Position numbers and translations under genes: made by a program
The notes under the pieces: model-generated
Seen by the model: only the letters and a program-made list of their open reading frames with translations
The model's database searches: none
Told to the model about the DNA's origin: nothing
From: Anniella stebbinsi
Taxonomy: Eukaryota > Chordata > Lepidosauria > Squamata > Anniellidae
NCBI GenBank assembly: GCA_029215795.1
Contig: JARDYH010000001.1
Coordinates: 180,861,654 to 180,925,653, forward strand
Reading direction: 5' to 3'
Length of the DNA: 64,000 nt
In this document: piece by piece, positions 10,550 to 21,127 of the stretch
Position numbering within the stretch: position 1 is the first letter of the stretch
Layout: every line of letters begins with the position of its first letter

Positions 10550-11835
10550 TGGAAATGCCAAGATCAGGGCCATAGAGAGATGGCAGTCTTGGGTATGCAT
10601 AACTGTACATTCTGTCAGGAAGATGGGTACAGTTACTGCAGAGTCAATATTGATACCTGTGTTCCTTGACAGATTGGCAGAAGAGACCACAGCCCATGGA
10701 GATCCTAATCTGCAGACACAGCATGGCATATGGGCCAACCATAGAGCGACACGAGCAGCTGTTGGCATGCAGTTTGGGCTTGGTCAGTGGGCCTCCATCC
10801 AGTGGGGTGGCAGGTGAGGCATGCTGTGGTGGTGACTCCTCCATAAATGGTCCAGTCTGATTGGTTCTTGCCCCAGTGCAGGTGTTGGTGCCCACCTGGG
10901 GGGGGAATGGGGTTTGTAGAGTGGAAATCCCCAACTTTACAGGCTAGGGCAGACCTGGAGGGTATCTGGATGGCCAGATATTCATATTGTGTGATCAAAC
11001 TTGCTCTGTCTGCGCCAGAGGCGTGAGGGTGGGGAAGCACATAGCTTAAATAGGGCGATGATGAAAGTCAATAGGTAAATTTGTATGTCTCCAAAGAGTT
11101 TATTTGGAGTCAGTGGCCTGACATATGGAAAGTGTGGTCAAACATGCTCCCTAGATGTCAATGGTGCGTGCAGTTTAAATGGGGCAGTTGAAAATGTTAA
11201 CAGGGAAATTAGGCTTTTCCTGTGGGATCGGCAGGGAGTAGCTATCCCGCATCCTGATATTATGTCTACCAGAGGGGATCTCTACAGGACAGATGGAGTT
11301 TACCTCTCTGATGCAGGGAATGACATTTTCTTGCAGGATCTGTGCCTGGCCCTGCTGGAATTCTTCTAGGTCGGGGGGGGGGGTAGGGAGCCTAAGCTGA
11401 GGCTTGGCTTCCTCGTTTGGCAGATGGTGCGGGAATTTTGGGAGATGAGACTAGGGACAGTGAGCACTCTGGCACCTTCATGGTGATTGGCAATCCAGAG
11501 GTCCGGCTCCTCGTGGGCTGTGCAGCTTCCGTGTCAGGGTATGGTTTGCCTTTGGGGACCTGCTTGTCTTATCTACCCAGAGTTGTGCAACCCTGGGTGA
11601 GGGATGACACAGATGGCCTCACCAAACACTCAAGTGTAGTTGGAAAAGGGGGCCGGGTCACCTGGCCCCTGTGTTCAACTGAGTGGCTCGCCCTGATTGG
11701 CAGGCTAGTTGCCTGGAGACAAATGAGCTAGATTCCCTCAAGTTCACGTGCAGATCCATGGAGGGGAGAATTTCCCTGTTTAAATAAAGAGGCCCTAGTT
11801 TATCCCAAGCTCTGGTGTCCGTGTTTTATTTCTGG
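10550..11835 (+). mobile_element. Ngaro-like (tyrosine-recombinase) retrotransposon, 3' end fragment
   Basis: Starts with the end of a tyrosine recombinase (10554-10622 reads NAKIRAIERWQSWVC, matching the IKAIGRW...Y...Y end of DIRS/Ngaro recombinases). A decayed SGNH-hydrolase region follows (10690-11369), then a 3' untranslated part. The latter holds GGCACCTTCATGGTGATTGG (11469-11488), also found as a close variant in the 60.4-64 kb element, and a terminal segment TTTAAATAAAGAGGCCCT...GTTTTATTTC (11780-11832). The same order of YR, SGNH and 3' segment in two copies on opposite strands supports one family. The copy lacks RT and RNase H and has stops, so it is a remnant. Confidence 0.75.
10690..11369 (+). 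pseudogene. SGNH/GDSL-type hydrolase domain of a Ngaro-like element, decayed
   Basis: SGNH hydrolases are esterases/lipases with four conserved blocks (S, G, N and a D-x-x-H near the C-terminus); a role in Ngaro elements is not established. Here block I is decayed: ILICRHSMAYGPTIERHEQL at 10700-10760, where GHS is expected. A reading VLVPTWGGNG at about 10880 corresponds to the VHLGGND block. The best part is 11180-11369: GAVENVNREIRLFLW, then IPHPDI, GDLYRTDGVYLSDAGN and a final helix LQDLCLALLEFF. The DGVYLSD is the C-terminal block, with His replaced by Tyr. Frames change between blocks, so it is a pseudogene. Confidence 0.7.
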
Positions 11836-12685
11836 TGCTTGCAATGGAATAGCTTCTCTGTCTCCCATTGCATGATCAAACCAAAGTTCCCTATTGGGCA
11901 TAAATGAATTTTATCTGCTGCAGAAATGTCCTCTTAATACAATGCTTTGTAGTAGTGGAGACCAGCAATGTGTTTTATGAAGCCTTGGGAAACCCTTTAC
12001 TAAAACTTGTGGGTGAAGCCATGAGCCCTCCTTCAAAATGAGTTCAAAGGATGATGTATGTAGGTGTACAGAATAATAGCATATCAAGGCTTGACTGCTA
12101 AGCTGTCATGGAAAGTTAACAGGCCATTTACTTGTTTTGCTCCTGTTACCATTGTCAAAACAACATGGGTAAAGGCAGGATGTGAGCATTTAAGCCAAGT
12201 TTGTAGGTACCTGGTGATAAAATGTCTGCACGAAGAAAAGTCAAAGTCTGGAGCTAGGATAATTTATGAAATGTAAGTAAATTTGTATCACTTCACTTAT
12301 TTTGCATAATGAATTTTCTTTTCTTTTTTTTACTTGTCAAAGAGGGAAGGGTAATGAACTCTGCACGATAATGAACTTCCACCAACAGCCATTACAAATC
12401 TCATTTTGCACATTTTCCCCATGGGGCAAAAGGACAATTTGGGGGACATAATTAAGTTCCCCCTTGTCCTATCTGCCCCAAATTTTGTAGGTAGAGAGAT
12501 ATGGTAATTTACTAATGGATTAGCTAGGTTTGGTACATAACAAAGCATAACACAGGAGGCAAGGATTGGCAACCAACCCATGCAGGGCCTCATGGATGAA
12601 AGTTAACATTGCCCTTTGAGATATAGATCTGTGGCAAGTTCTTCTAATACGTAGGCTATGGTAGATCCCCCCCCAATATGCACCC
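11836..12685. other. Unique noncoding DNA, no feature seen
   Basis: No protein-like frame or repeat recognised. Confidence 0.4.
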
Positions 12686-12689
12686 CCAA

Positions 12690-12960
12690 ACTGTCCTCCA
12701 ACTTCCCCCTCAGCCTGGAACCCCCAACCATTTCCCCCCCAGACCCCCACCCCCTTCATGAGTCCCCACCCCGGATACCCACCCATAGCATGAGCCCTGA
12801 CCCCAGACACCCATTTCTAGCATGAGCCTCCACCCTGCAGATCCAAGCATGAGCTCCTCCCCAAACCAGTGTCCCCAGCCTGGAGCCCCCATCTCCAGAG
12901 CCCCACTGCTGGCATGAGCCCTTATCCCCAGGCTCCCACCCTCAGCATGAACTATGCCTT
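12690..12960. repeat. Decayed C-rich minisatellite (AGCATGAGCCC-type unit)
   Basis: Variants of a roughly 30-45 bp unit built on AGCATGAGCCC plus an ACCCCAG.CACCCA stretch recur at about 12757, 12786, 12817, 12845, 12911 and 12945. Cytosine bias leaves long frames open on both strands here; these are not genes. Confidence 0.7.
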
Positions 12961-14040
12961 GGAAGGGGGAATCTATTGTGATTACAGTATTCTTTTTAGC
13001 AAAACCATTGTGTGTGAGGGTGGGCTGGTGTATACCCATGCTCTAAATGTGGGGAAATCTTCTCTTGCAACTCCTGTGTTGATAAGCACCAGGCTCTTCA
13101 CACCGCTTTGTGCTCTGACATCTGTGTTGCAATACTTGTGAGGAGGCAGGAGTGAAACAGGAGGAGGACCTCAAGGACATGCCGTAAAAACTGTCCTAAC
13201 AAAGAACCCATCTACACAAGCAGGATACAACACTCTGAACACGTTTTGAAAACTGTCTATGGAGCTCTGTGTCCTGGGCCCCACCAGTTGTCACTACTGT
13301 TATAAACCATTGTAAACCATTTTAAAGCAGCAGTGTAGATAGGCTCAAAGTCTGTAATATCGGTGGCAAACCTACAATGGTTTTTGATTTACGGTTGAAC
13401 TGAACACACGAAGCTAGGAAATCATTTTTTTCAACCATGACGACAGTCCTGTTTCAAACCACATTGCACCTTGGGCAAAGGGACCATCATGCTGTTGGGC
13501 AGAAGCCCACTGGGCTGCACATGTGGCTGTTGAACCATGGGACTCTGGGACCTGTGAGATATTATGCTTGCCAAGTCAGAGTTGCCCTCTCACTCCTGAG
13601 GGAAAACAGCTGAGGGAAAGCCAGGAGTACAGGGGTTAACCGTTTGGCCCCGGTAGCTTCCACCCCAAATTCGACTTCCTATTTGTTCCACAACCCCCTG
13701 CTCTGTGCCACTGTCAGCAGTGAAGGTGAAGCCAACTTGAGTGCTGGTTGGCAGAGAGGAAGTTGAGATGTCATACTGGATAGAGAGAGGAAAGACAGCG
13801 CCCAACGCAAAAAACGTGAATGGTTGGCCCCCAATGGGTTGCAGCAGCAGCACTACAGCAAGGGCAAGCCACTCCCCCCTGCAGAGTCTCCACCCCATTT
13901 CTACCTGCCTACAGTAGTGCAGGAGTTAATTTTGGGCAGCTCCAGTCACTAGTTATAAATGTTGTTGGTGTTAATACTGGCTAAGGATACATTTGTAGTG
14001 GAGATGCATTTTCAGCTATAATGTATCAACTGATTGTTGA
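12961..14040. other. Mostly unique DNA with one possible small MITE (about 13208-13350)
   Basis: ACCCATCTACACAAGCAGGA (from 13207) and the complement of CAGCAGTGTAGATAGGCTC (about 13330-13348) could be imperfect inverted ends of a roughly 140-bp DNA element. The match is short and the call weak. The rest shows nothing recognisable. Confidence 0.3.
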
Positions 14041-14044
14041 CGCC

Positions 14045-14405
14045 TCTTGGGCTGCTTCTACAAGAGGCATTTAAAGCTCTTTCAAGGCGCATTAAAAAAT
14101 TACCTCTACAAGAACGGAGCGCAAATCGGGCATAGAGGCGCGTTTTCTCTCCGATTATGCACATTATCGAATGCGCGTTAAATAGTGAGTTTTATTTTGC
14201 TCCTGCCGTTAAAGCGCATTTTGACTATGTGAACAAGCGATTCTCTGCATTAACTACTTGTAAAGCGCATTTGAAACAACCGGTAAGGTCACCTGTTGAG
14301 TGTTCAATTACCTCCTGCATACAAGCATTTACGATAAAGCGCTTCAGCAATTATGCGCATAATCGGCTAACCAGGCATCAAACGGAATCCATCTAGAGGT
14401 GGTCT
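14045..14405 (+). mobile_element. CpG-rich MITE, family B copy 1
   Basis: About 350 bp that align over nearly their whole length with the reverse complement of 44045-44402. Shared blocks include GCATTAAAAAATTACCTC, TTATCGAATGCGCGTTAAAT, GAGTTTTATTTTGCTC, GTTAAAGCGCATTTTGACT, CATTAACTACTTGTAAA and GCGCATAATCGGCTAACCAG. The outer ends resemble CTTCTACAAGAGG and its inverted counterpart CCTCTAGATGGATTC, so short inverted repeats are likely. It codes for nothing. High CpG in an AT-rich setting suggests little methylation decay and modest age. A hAT-like origin is an inference from the end shape only. Confidence 0.75.
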
Positions 14406-16480
14406 TTGCTACTGCATTGAGTGCTGCCCCAGAAATAAGTACAGCAATAATTTTACAATGTTTTTTTCGGGGGGGGGGGGCTTCATGACACATGAAGAAG
14501 GCATGTTTGCAAGCCCTTCTCAAAGGTATATTCTATAAATTGGGCTGATTTTGAGAACTCTCTTATTGCAGACTCAATATCATTTGATTTAGGAGTGTCT
14601 TTTAGAATAAGGGTGGGGACTCCCTTGTCACAGGATAATAGTTACCATACATGACCTTTAGCACATCATGACCTTCCTCGAATTGAGATAATGTTCCATA
14701 GCAAATTTATTGTGTCAGGGAAATGATTTGTCAGACAACAGAAGTATCTGACGAGAATAAAAGGAACAAGGTTTGAATGGGGAAACTGCCCAGTGCAGAA
14801 AATATGGCTTTATTTATTCTCTGGAACTCTGTTATAATTTCTTGTTTAGACTGTCTAAAGGCGAACCTATCCGAAGATCAAACTCTAATGGCTACTTGTT
14901 CCTACATTATGAATGTTATGTTCTGCCTCATAGTTTGTCATTGATGGCATCTGTAGACTGTTAGCCATTTGGAGAATGGGCCTGTTATCTGCTTGGCTCT
15001 GACCTACCACTAAATGATGCCAGGTATATTTACAATGCTGTACAAGTTAATACTAAGCAATAACTCATCCATAAAACAAATTCTCTTGGATCAGACAGTT
15101 GGCATATGGAAGAGCAGGTTTGCATGCATCTCTGGGCTTGTTTAGAGGAAGAGTGCAGAATCTCCCCCATGTTACCTGCTTTGTAAATCAGAAAAGGATC
15201 AATGGACATGTATACGTTTAAAATGAAATGATCAGCATTGGCCCAGGAAACTCACCCCAACATTTTATAGGTCTGCTTCAAGGTCAACATCTCAGGGATG
15301 GATTCCATCAAGCTACTTCCTGATATTAGTCTCAGTAAAAGAGCAGCTGCATTTATAATTGAGCTCATCCTAAAGGAGAACTCTACCCTGTGGGAGGATC
15401 CTCGTTAATTACAACTTCACAGTAATAAGATGAGAAATGAGCAAGCAAGGAAGTACTTTTGCAATGAGACATGATGAATCAGTTTGCCCAGGAAGCATGT
15501 TTGTGACAGATCCATCATGGCAACCTGCTGCTATCGTTCTTGCGTCAATAAGGAAATCTTGTGAAGAAATGTTAATTACATCTGATTAGATGGAAGTCAA
15601 TGCGCCATAATAAACAAAGTAAATCCAGCCTGTATCTTTTCTTTTCATGCACTCCCCAACTGCTCATATTACATTTCCCAATTGCCTGCAAGTTTGGAGT
15701 TCAAGAGACCAATCACCTACATTTTAACTAATTAAGGAGTTTATTAATTATATTTACATAAATGTTTATATTGTGAAAAATACAATATAGGTGTTGTTGA
15801 AGACACTGAAGGAAAGTGTGAGATACAAATTCAGTAAATGAAAATACATCTTTAATCTATTTTGTTTCATTCCAACTTACATGAGTGATTAAAGTTTGCC
15901 TTCACCAATTAAAATTGCCCCCCCCACAAATTAATTAACAAAATATTTAATTGATAAATCCAATGGTTAAATTTCTTGAAGGTTAGCTCAGCACACCTTA
16001 AAGTGATTATTACCTGGAGCCACACAAAACATACTTGGTGGCTGCAGTCATATTCTTTAGAGGTGACTGGAGCAAACCTATACTTCAGTAGCTGCAGCAA
16101 AATTCCCTTTTGGCTGCATGTAGCACTGTAGCCATCTTTAAGAAACCATGTGCTGGTATATGCATAAATAAGCCCCTTAAATCATAGAAGACCATCATCT
16201 TCTCCTCACCACTTCATTATTACGTAGCAACGAAATGCTTCATGAGAAATACCCAAACCCATGACATCATCAACATTGAAATTTACTGTTGCAGCCTAAG
16301 GAAGAAAGGCCTGTTGGGGCATTTTGCTGGATTAAACATGAGAATTATGACTAATACGATATATCTGAAATTTGGAATAAGTGATCATAGGGTACTTTCA
16401 TAAACGAAGACTCAAGAGAAGATATATAGTAGCGTTAGATTCTTGTTAGGCAGAAAGACATAACACAATAAGGGGTACTT
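14406..16480. other. Unique noncoding DNA, no feature seen
   Basis: AT-rich, low-complexity in places (G-run at 14470-14480), without recognisable gene or repeat. Probably host intron or intergenic. Confidence 0.45.
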
Positions 16481-16487
16481 CTAGATG

Positions 16488-16935
16488 GTTACTTTCTGTC
16501 GCGGTGGCTTCGGAGTGGCGGCAGCTGGATTACGTGACGCTGCCACCAATCCGAAGCCATCTTGGGGCAAGGCCCCAAAGCTCTTCACTAAAAAGGTTGG
16601 GCATTTAGCCTGACTTTTTTAGCTTTGAGCGACACGGCGACAGCTTTTGCCGTCTGTCGCGGTTGCTCCGGAGCTTCTGCGAGGCATGCCCAGTCTATGG
16701 CGACCACTGATTGGTGGACATGGGCTGGGCAGGGAAGGGGGTGGAACAGTGAGCCATAAGCTCACTGCACCACTTCCGCACCTCCTACCTCCCCCCCATT
16801 CTAAAAACTAAAATAAAAAAATTACCTCCGCGCCTCCCCCCCATTTTAAAAAAAGTAATTAAAAAAAACTTACCAGAGGGGAGCTGATGCTCCCAGCTGC
16901 CCCTCCAGCTGCTGCAAGAGCATTTAACTAAACAG
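16488..16935 (+). mobile_element. Nonautonomous DNA element, family A copy 1
   Basis: Shares an ordered set of blocks with 28560-28960 and 39701-40099: a CpG-rich start with GGCGGCAGC, AAAAAGGTTGGGCATTTAGC then CTGACTTTTTTAGC, a CTGATTGGT...GGGCAGG segment, and GTGAGCCATAAGCTCACTG (a short palindrome). The ends GGTACTTCTAGATGG and (complement) GGTCTGTTTAGTTAAATG are loosely inverted. No coding capacity. Purine/pyrimidine tracts at 16790-16870 may be secondary. Confidence 0.6.
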
Positions 16936-16998
16936 ACCTTTTAGATACACATACCTGGGCCAAATCTACACATCGTGTCATAGCGATACAATCCTGTC

Positions 16999-17092
16999 AT
17001 GATGACATCATATCCCTCTTGTGCCTTTATAGCACATGATGACGCCATATCCTTCATGCACCTTTATAGTGCACACAATGACATCTGTTATG
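16999..17092 (+). repeat. Two-unit tandem duplication, about 42 bp
   Basis: TGATGACATCATATCCCTC...CCTTTATAGCACA (16999-17037) is repeated with changes as TGATGACGCCATATCCTTC...CCTTTATAGTGCACA (17038-17080). It contains palindromic TGATGACATCA. Confidence 0.6.
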
Positions 17093-17369
17093 GTATTTTT
17101 GGATAACACAGATTTAAAAGCTGGAAATGACACTAGAAATGCAGCCTATGGAAGGCATAATGTGCTCCAAGAGTTATTAGTGCAGTTCAATACTGATTAA
17201 AAGTACTAGTGTCAATCCAGCCCTGAGTGCAATGAGAGAACTATGTTCTATGAATAGTGAGGGAACTAGAGAGAAGAGGAAGATCTTACTTTAAAAAAGA
17301 GTTATATCATTGTAATCCCCCCCAAGAAATAATATAGTTAAACCAAACAAAATGAAAATGCAAGTCCAA

Positions 17370-17848
17370 AGTAGACCAGAAAATAGGGCTCTGCAGCCCC
17401 ACCCAACTCGCCTCAGAGGCTTTGAAACAACCCTGATTTGACTTGGGCCACCTCACAGCTTGCTCACCTCAACTCGCCTTAGCACCAAAGCTGAAGTGAG
17501 ATTTGGGGGGGCCCGAGGCGGATTGACCTTTGTGCGGTTTCTGGGTGCCAGCTGGGCAGGCAACCCAGGAAAGCCAGAGGCAAGGCCAACCAGGAGTCCA
17601 TGGAACTTCAGAATTCCTTCCTCCCCTCCCACAAACCTGGAGCTGCCATTGCCACCACCAAGACTTACCTTCATGTGTGTCTTCTTCCCTGAGAGCCAAG
17701 CTGTGATAATCTCGCAGTGGTTCTCTTTTTTAAATAGCTCTACGGCCACAAACTAAGAGAAATGGCCCTTTACAGCTACTTTAGTTTGCAGACATAGAGC
17801 TATTTAAAAAAGGGAACCCCCCCCCCCCCCGCAATCTTACCTTTAAAT
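17370..17848. repeat. Foldback region with 35-bp inverted arms (17720-17754 / 17783-17816)
   Basis: GTTCTCTTTTTTAAATAGCT (from 17720) pairs with the complement of AGCTATTTAAAAAAGGGAAC (17797-17816), and the matching continues inward to about 35 bp per arm with a 28-bp loop. A 13-base C-run follows. A purine-poor upstream part (17400-17690) stays open in several frames on both strands, which is a composition effect. It is probably a foldback or MITE end; family unknown. Confidence 0.55.
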
Positions 17849-17854
17849 CATGGC

Positions 17855-18105
17855 TTGGCTCTTGGGGAAGAGGATGATCAGGGGTCTGGAAACAAAGCCC
17901 TGTGAGGAGAGACTGAAAGAACTGGGCATGTTTAGCCTGGAGAAGAAAAGATTGAGGGGAGACATGATCGCACTCTTCAAATACTTGAAAGGTTGTCACA
18001 CAGAGGAGGGCCAGGATCTCTTCTCGATCCTCCCAGAGTGCAAGACACGGAATAATGGGCTCAAGTTACAGGAAGCCAGATTCCGGTTGGACAGATCCTA
18101 ATAGA
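17855..18105 (+). mobile_element. CR1 LINE 3' fragment
   Basis: The plus frame reads [20 protein letters not shown] then [18 protein letters not shown] and [14 protein letters not shown]. This is the conserved end of the CR1 RT ORF (LGLFSLEKRRLRGDL...LKLRQGRFRLD in CR1 generally). It stops at 18105 before the usual ATTCTATG tail, so it is truncated at both ends. It is close in sequence to the CR1 at 62047-62394. Confidence 0.88.
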
Positions 18106-18829
18106 GTTAACAATAATACAAAATTCATACAGGTTGTTCCTAAAAGATCTGTGTTGATATGAGAAATACTGTACTGAATAATCCTAATTGTGGAGATTCC
18201 AACCCATCTGGAATTTCTCTCACCATATTAAAAACACACACCACCTCCTAAAATTACGAGTTCTAAAAGGTCCTAAAGGGTCCCCATAGAAACCAAATAC
18301 AAAGTGGGACAAATGGTGTCTCTCTGGATCCTGTGGATGCCAGGAGAGGGACAGGGGGAGTTCTCTTGGACCTCTCAGTGGCTTTCAATACCATCAATCA
18401 TGGTATCCTTCTGGATAGGCTGTCTGGGCTGGGAGTTGGAGGCACTGTGTTACAGTGGTTCCGCTCCTACTTGGATGGCCAATTCCAAAAGGAGGTGCTG
18501 GGGGATTATTGGTCTGTGCCATGGCACCTAGGCCATGGGGTCCCAGAGGGCTCTATATTATCCCCTATGCTGTTCAACATTTACATGACACCGCTGGGAG
18601 AGGTTATCCGGAGATGTGGGTTGAGGTGTCATCAATATGCAGATGACACCTAGCTCTACCTCTCCTTTTCATCAAACCCAGGTGAGGCAGTGGCTGTTCT
18701 GAATCAGTGCCTGGACACTGTAATGGACTGGATGAGGGCTAACAAACTGAGACTCAATCCAGACAAGATGAAGGTACTGTTTGTGGGTGGTTCGTCTGTC
18801 CGGCTAAGTGATGTTCACCCTGTTCTGTA

Positions 18830-18837
18830 TACTAATA

Positions 18838-18873
<36 letters not shown>

Positions 18874-19518
18874 TTTATTTATTTATTATCCACCTCTCCC
18901 TCTGGATCAAGGCGGGGAACAACATTAAATATAAAACAGCATAAAATACATAAAAGTGATTAAAACATATAAAACTAATGCATTATTGAAAACATATAAA
19001 ACTACTACATTATTAAAAGGCATCTTAAAATTCAACTGGTCTGGGTAGGCCTGCTGGAAGAGATCAGTCTTTATGGCTCTATAACTGTTAAGTTGGCGAA
19101 TCTCTCACAGCAGGCCATTCCACAGTCTGAGAGCGGCAGAAGAGAAGGTCTTCTGGGTAATGGCTGACAGCCTAGTTTTTGCTGACTGGAGTAAGTTTTT
19201 CCCAGAGGACCCATGCAGGGCAGATTGTACGGGAGAAGGCAATCCCGCAGGTAACCCAGACCCAAACCATGTAGGGCTTTAAAGGTAATGACCAACACTT
19301 TGTACTTTGCCCAGAAATTGACTGGCAGCCAGTGAAGTGATTTTAAAATTGGTGTAATATGGTCACCTCTAGGTATATTGACGGCCAAACTGGCTGCCAT
19401 ATTTTGAACTAATTGTAGTTTCCGTACTAGGCACAAAGGTAGCTCTATGTACAGCACATTGCAGAAGTCGAGACTCGAAGTTACAAGCGCGTGCACTACC
19501 GTCTTTAGGTCTTCCAAT
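18830..19518 (-). mobile_element. LINE 3' end inserted into the L2, minus strand
   Basis: The minus frame reads LKTVVHALVTSSLDFCNVLY, then LVRKLQLVQNMAASL, ITPILKSLHWLPV and FKALHGLGLGYL, the C-terminal region of an L2/CR1-group LINE. Its 3'UTR ends CCTTGATCCAGAGGGAGAGG, different from the host L2 tail, then ATAAATAAATAAAATTT and a (TTA)n tail seen as (AAT)n at 18832-18871. It splits the host L2 between TTCACCCTGTTCTG and TTGCAGTCCCCCTAAAG, sequences that are adjacent in sister copies. No clear target duplication. The different 3' end indicates a separate LINE lineage. Confidence 0.85.
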
Positions 19519-20322
19519 GCTTGCAGTCCCCCTAAAGAATTGGGTTTGTAGTTTGGGGGTGCTCCTGGATCCAGAACTGTCACTTGAGGCACAGGTGGAC
19601 TCAGTGGCAAGGAGCACCTTTTATCAGCTTAGGCTGTTATACCAACTGTGCCCTTATCTGGACAGAGATAGCCTAGCTACAGTTATCCACACTCTGATAA
19701 CCTCTCATCTGGATTACTGCAATGTGTTATACATGGGGCTGCCTTTGAAAATGGTCCGGAAACTTCAACTGGTACAAAACAGGGCAGCCAGACTATTAAC
19801 AGATACTGGCCAAGAAGACCATATTATGCCAGTCCTTTTCCAGCTTCACTGGCTGCCAGTCCAGGTCCAGGCCCGATTCAAAGTGCTGGTATTAACATTC
19901 AAAGCCCTAAATGGCTTGGGACCAGGTTATCTGAAGGATTGTCTCCTCCCATATGTACCTGCCCAGACCCTAATATCATCCTCAGGGGTCCTTTTCTGTG
20001 AGCCCCGGCCAAAGGAAGTGAGGCAGATGGGTACCAGGAGGTGGGCCTTCTCTGCTGTGGGCACCCCGGCTATGGAATGAGCTCCCTAGAGAGGTTCTCC
20101 TGGCACATACATTATACTCTTTTAGATGCCAGGTGAAGACCTTTTTATTTTCTCGGTATATTAACAGCTTATTAGTCTAATTTTTAACTTTGCTGTTTTA
20201 AATCTGTATTTTAAAGCTGTATTAATTTCTGCATTGCTGCTTGGTTTTATCCTGCTTCTGCTCTTATATTGTATTTTTATGCTATATTTTCATACTGTTG
20301 TTGTTGTATATTTTGAATAGTT

Positions 20323-20802
20323 AGGGTGACCAGATTTTGAGGATCAAAATCCCAGACCCCCCCCGCCACCCCCCCACCCAAAACAACCCCCCGCGCATAC
20401 CCCCCACCCACCCCCCGCGCTGCCCGCCCGCCCGCCCTGTGCCGCCCGCCCCGCGCTCCTTACCAGCTGGGGCGTCTGCTTCCCTCCAGTGCTCGGAATC
20501 TACTGAGAAACAGGCTTCCTGGCCTGTCTCTCAGTACCGCACCGGGTGATGACGTCATCACCCGGCGCGCTACTGAGGGACAGGCCGCGAAGCCTGTTTC
20601 TCAGTAGATTCCGAGCACCGGAGGGAAGCAGACGCCCCAGCAGGTAAGTGCCTCGCGCCGCCACCTGCCCTGTGCAGGCCGCCCGCCCCACCCGCGCCGC
20701 GCCGCCCCCCCTCCTCGCGGGAGGACAACGAGCTGTTTCCCGGAGGTTGCCCCCTGGGGCCCGGTCGGCCCGGTTTGGCCCATTTTTCCTATTTAGGACC
20801 GG
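20323..20802. mobile_element. Palindromic MITE, 8-bp target duplication GAATAGTT (family C)
   Basis: The insert begins AGGGTGACCAGATTTTGAGG and is flanked by exact 8-bp copies GAATAGTT at 20315-20322 and 20803-20810. An 8-bp duplication is the length made by hAT transposases. It interrupts the L2 3'UTR, which resumes with TTTGTGGTTTTAATTTTTG. The core 20469-20638 is a 170-bp near-perfect inverted repeat centred on TGACGTCA (20553/20554), with arms of about 85 bp, so a strong hairpin is expected. The rest is very GC- and CpG-rich. The right terminal inverted repeat is poorly preserved. No coding capacity; frames on either strand are by-products of composition. Confidence 0.75.
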
Positions 20803-21127
20803 GAATAGTTTTTGTGGTTTTAATTTTTGTAAACTGCCCAGAGAGCTTTGGCTATTGGGTGGTATAAAAATGCAATAAATAAATAAATAAATAGGCTGAG
20901 TCTCGGCTGGGCCTCTCTAGGAAGCAGGAACTTTCTGAGCAGCCAGATCTCCTACAGCAGGGCCTACTCAAGACGAAGGTTCCCCAAACAAGCAAGATGG
21001 TAAATATTAACTCACTCTCAGTCCCAGGACAGCCACGTCTTCCTTCATCCCCTCTCACTACTGGAATGTTGCTCTTGGTGCTGCTGACAGTAGTTGCTAC
21101 TGCTACTGTTGCTGCAATACATCTCTC

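Larger units (their letters stand above)
18330..20895 (+). mobile_element. L2 LINE (3' half), split by two insertions
   Basis: Segments 18330-18829, 19519-20322 and 20803-20895 together form one L2. RT has motif A ([19 protein letters not shown]), motif B ([17 protein letters not shown]) and YADD (CHQYADDT, then a stop at about 18652). The thumb follows (VMDWMRANKLRLNPDKM), then after the first insertion LGVLLDPELSLEAQVDSVAR, YLDRDSLATVIHTL and FKVLVLTFKALNGLGPGYL. The 3' tail is GTAAACTGCCCAGAGAGCTT, then GGTGGTATAAAAATGC and (AATA)n. The interruptions are a minus-strand LINE (18830-19518) and a palindromic MITE (20323-20802). Stops and insertions make it inactive. RT details match the 3.0-4.1 kb copy more than the 54.8 kb copy. 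Confidence 0.88.

Noticed and set aside
14157..14396. 79-codon frame in the 14-kb MITE and its counterpart at 44082-44294
   Set aside because: Both are inside the same MITE on opposite orientations with different readings and no codon-level conservation.
17453..17756. Mirror frames of 98 codons on both strands
   Set aside because: Open because of base composition in the foldback region; no family match.
18826..19520. Target duplication for the LINE inserted in the L2
   Set aside because: No convincing direct repeat at the two junctions; only the disruption itself is supported.
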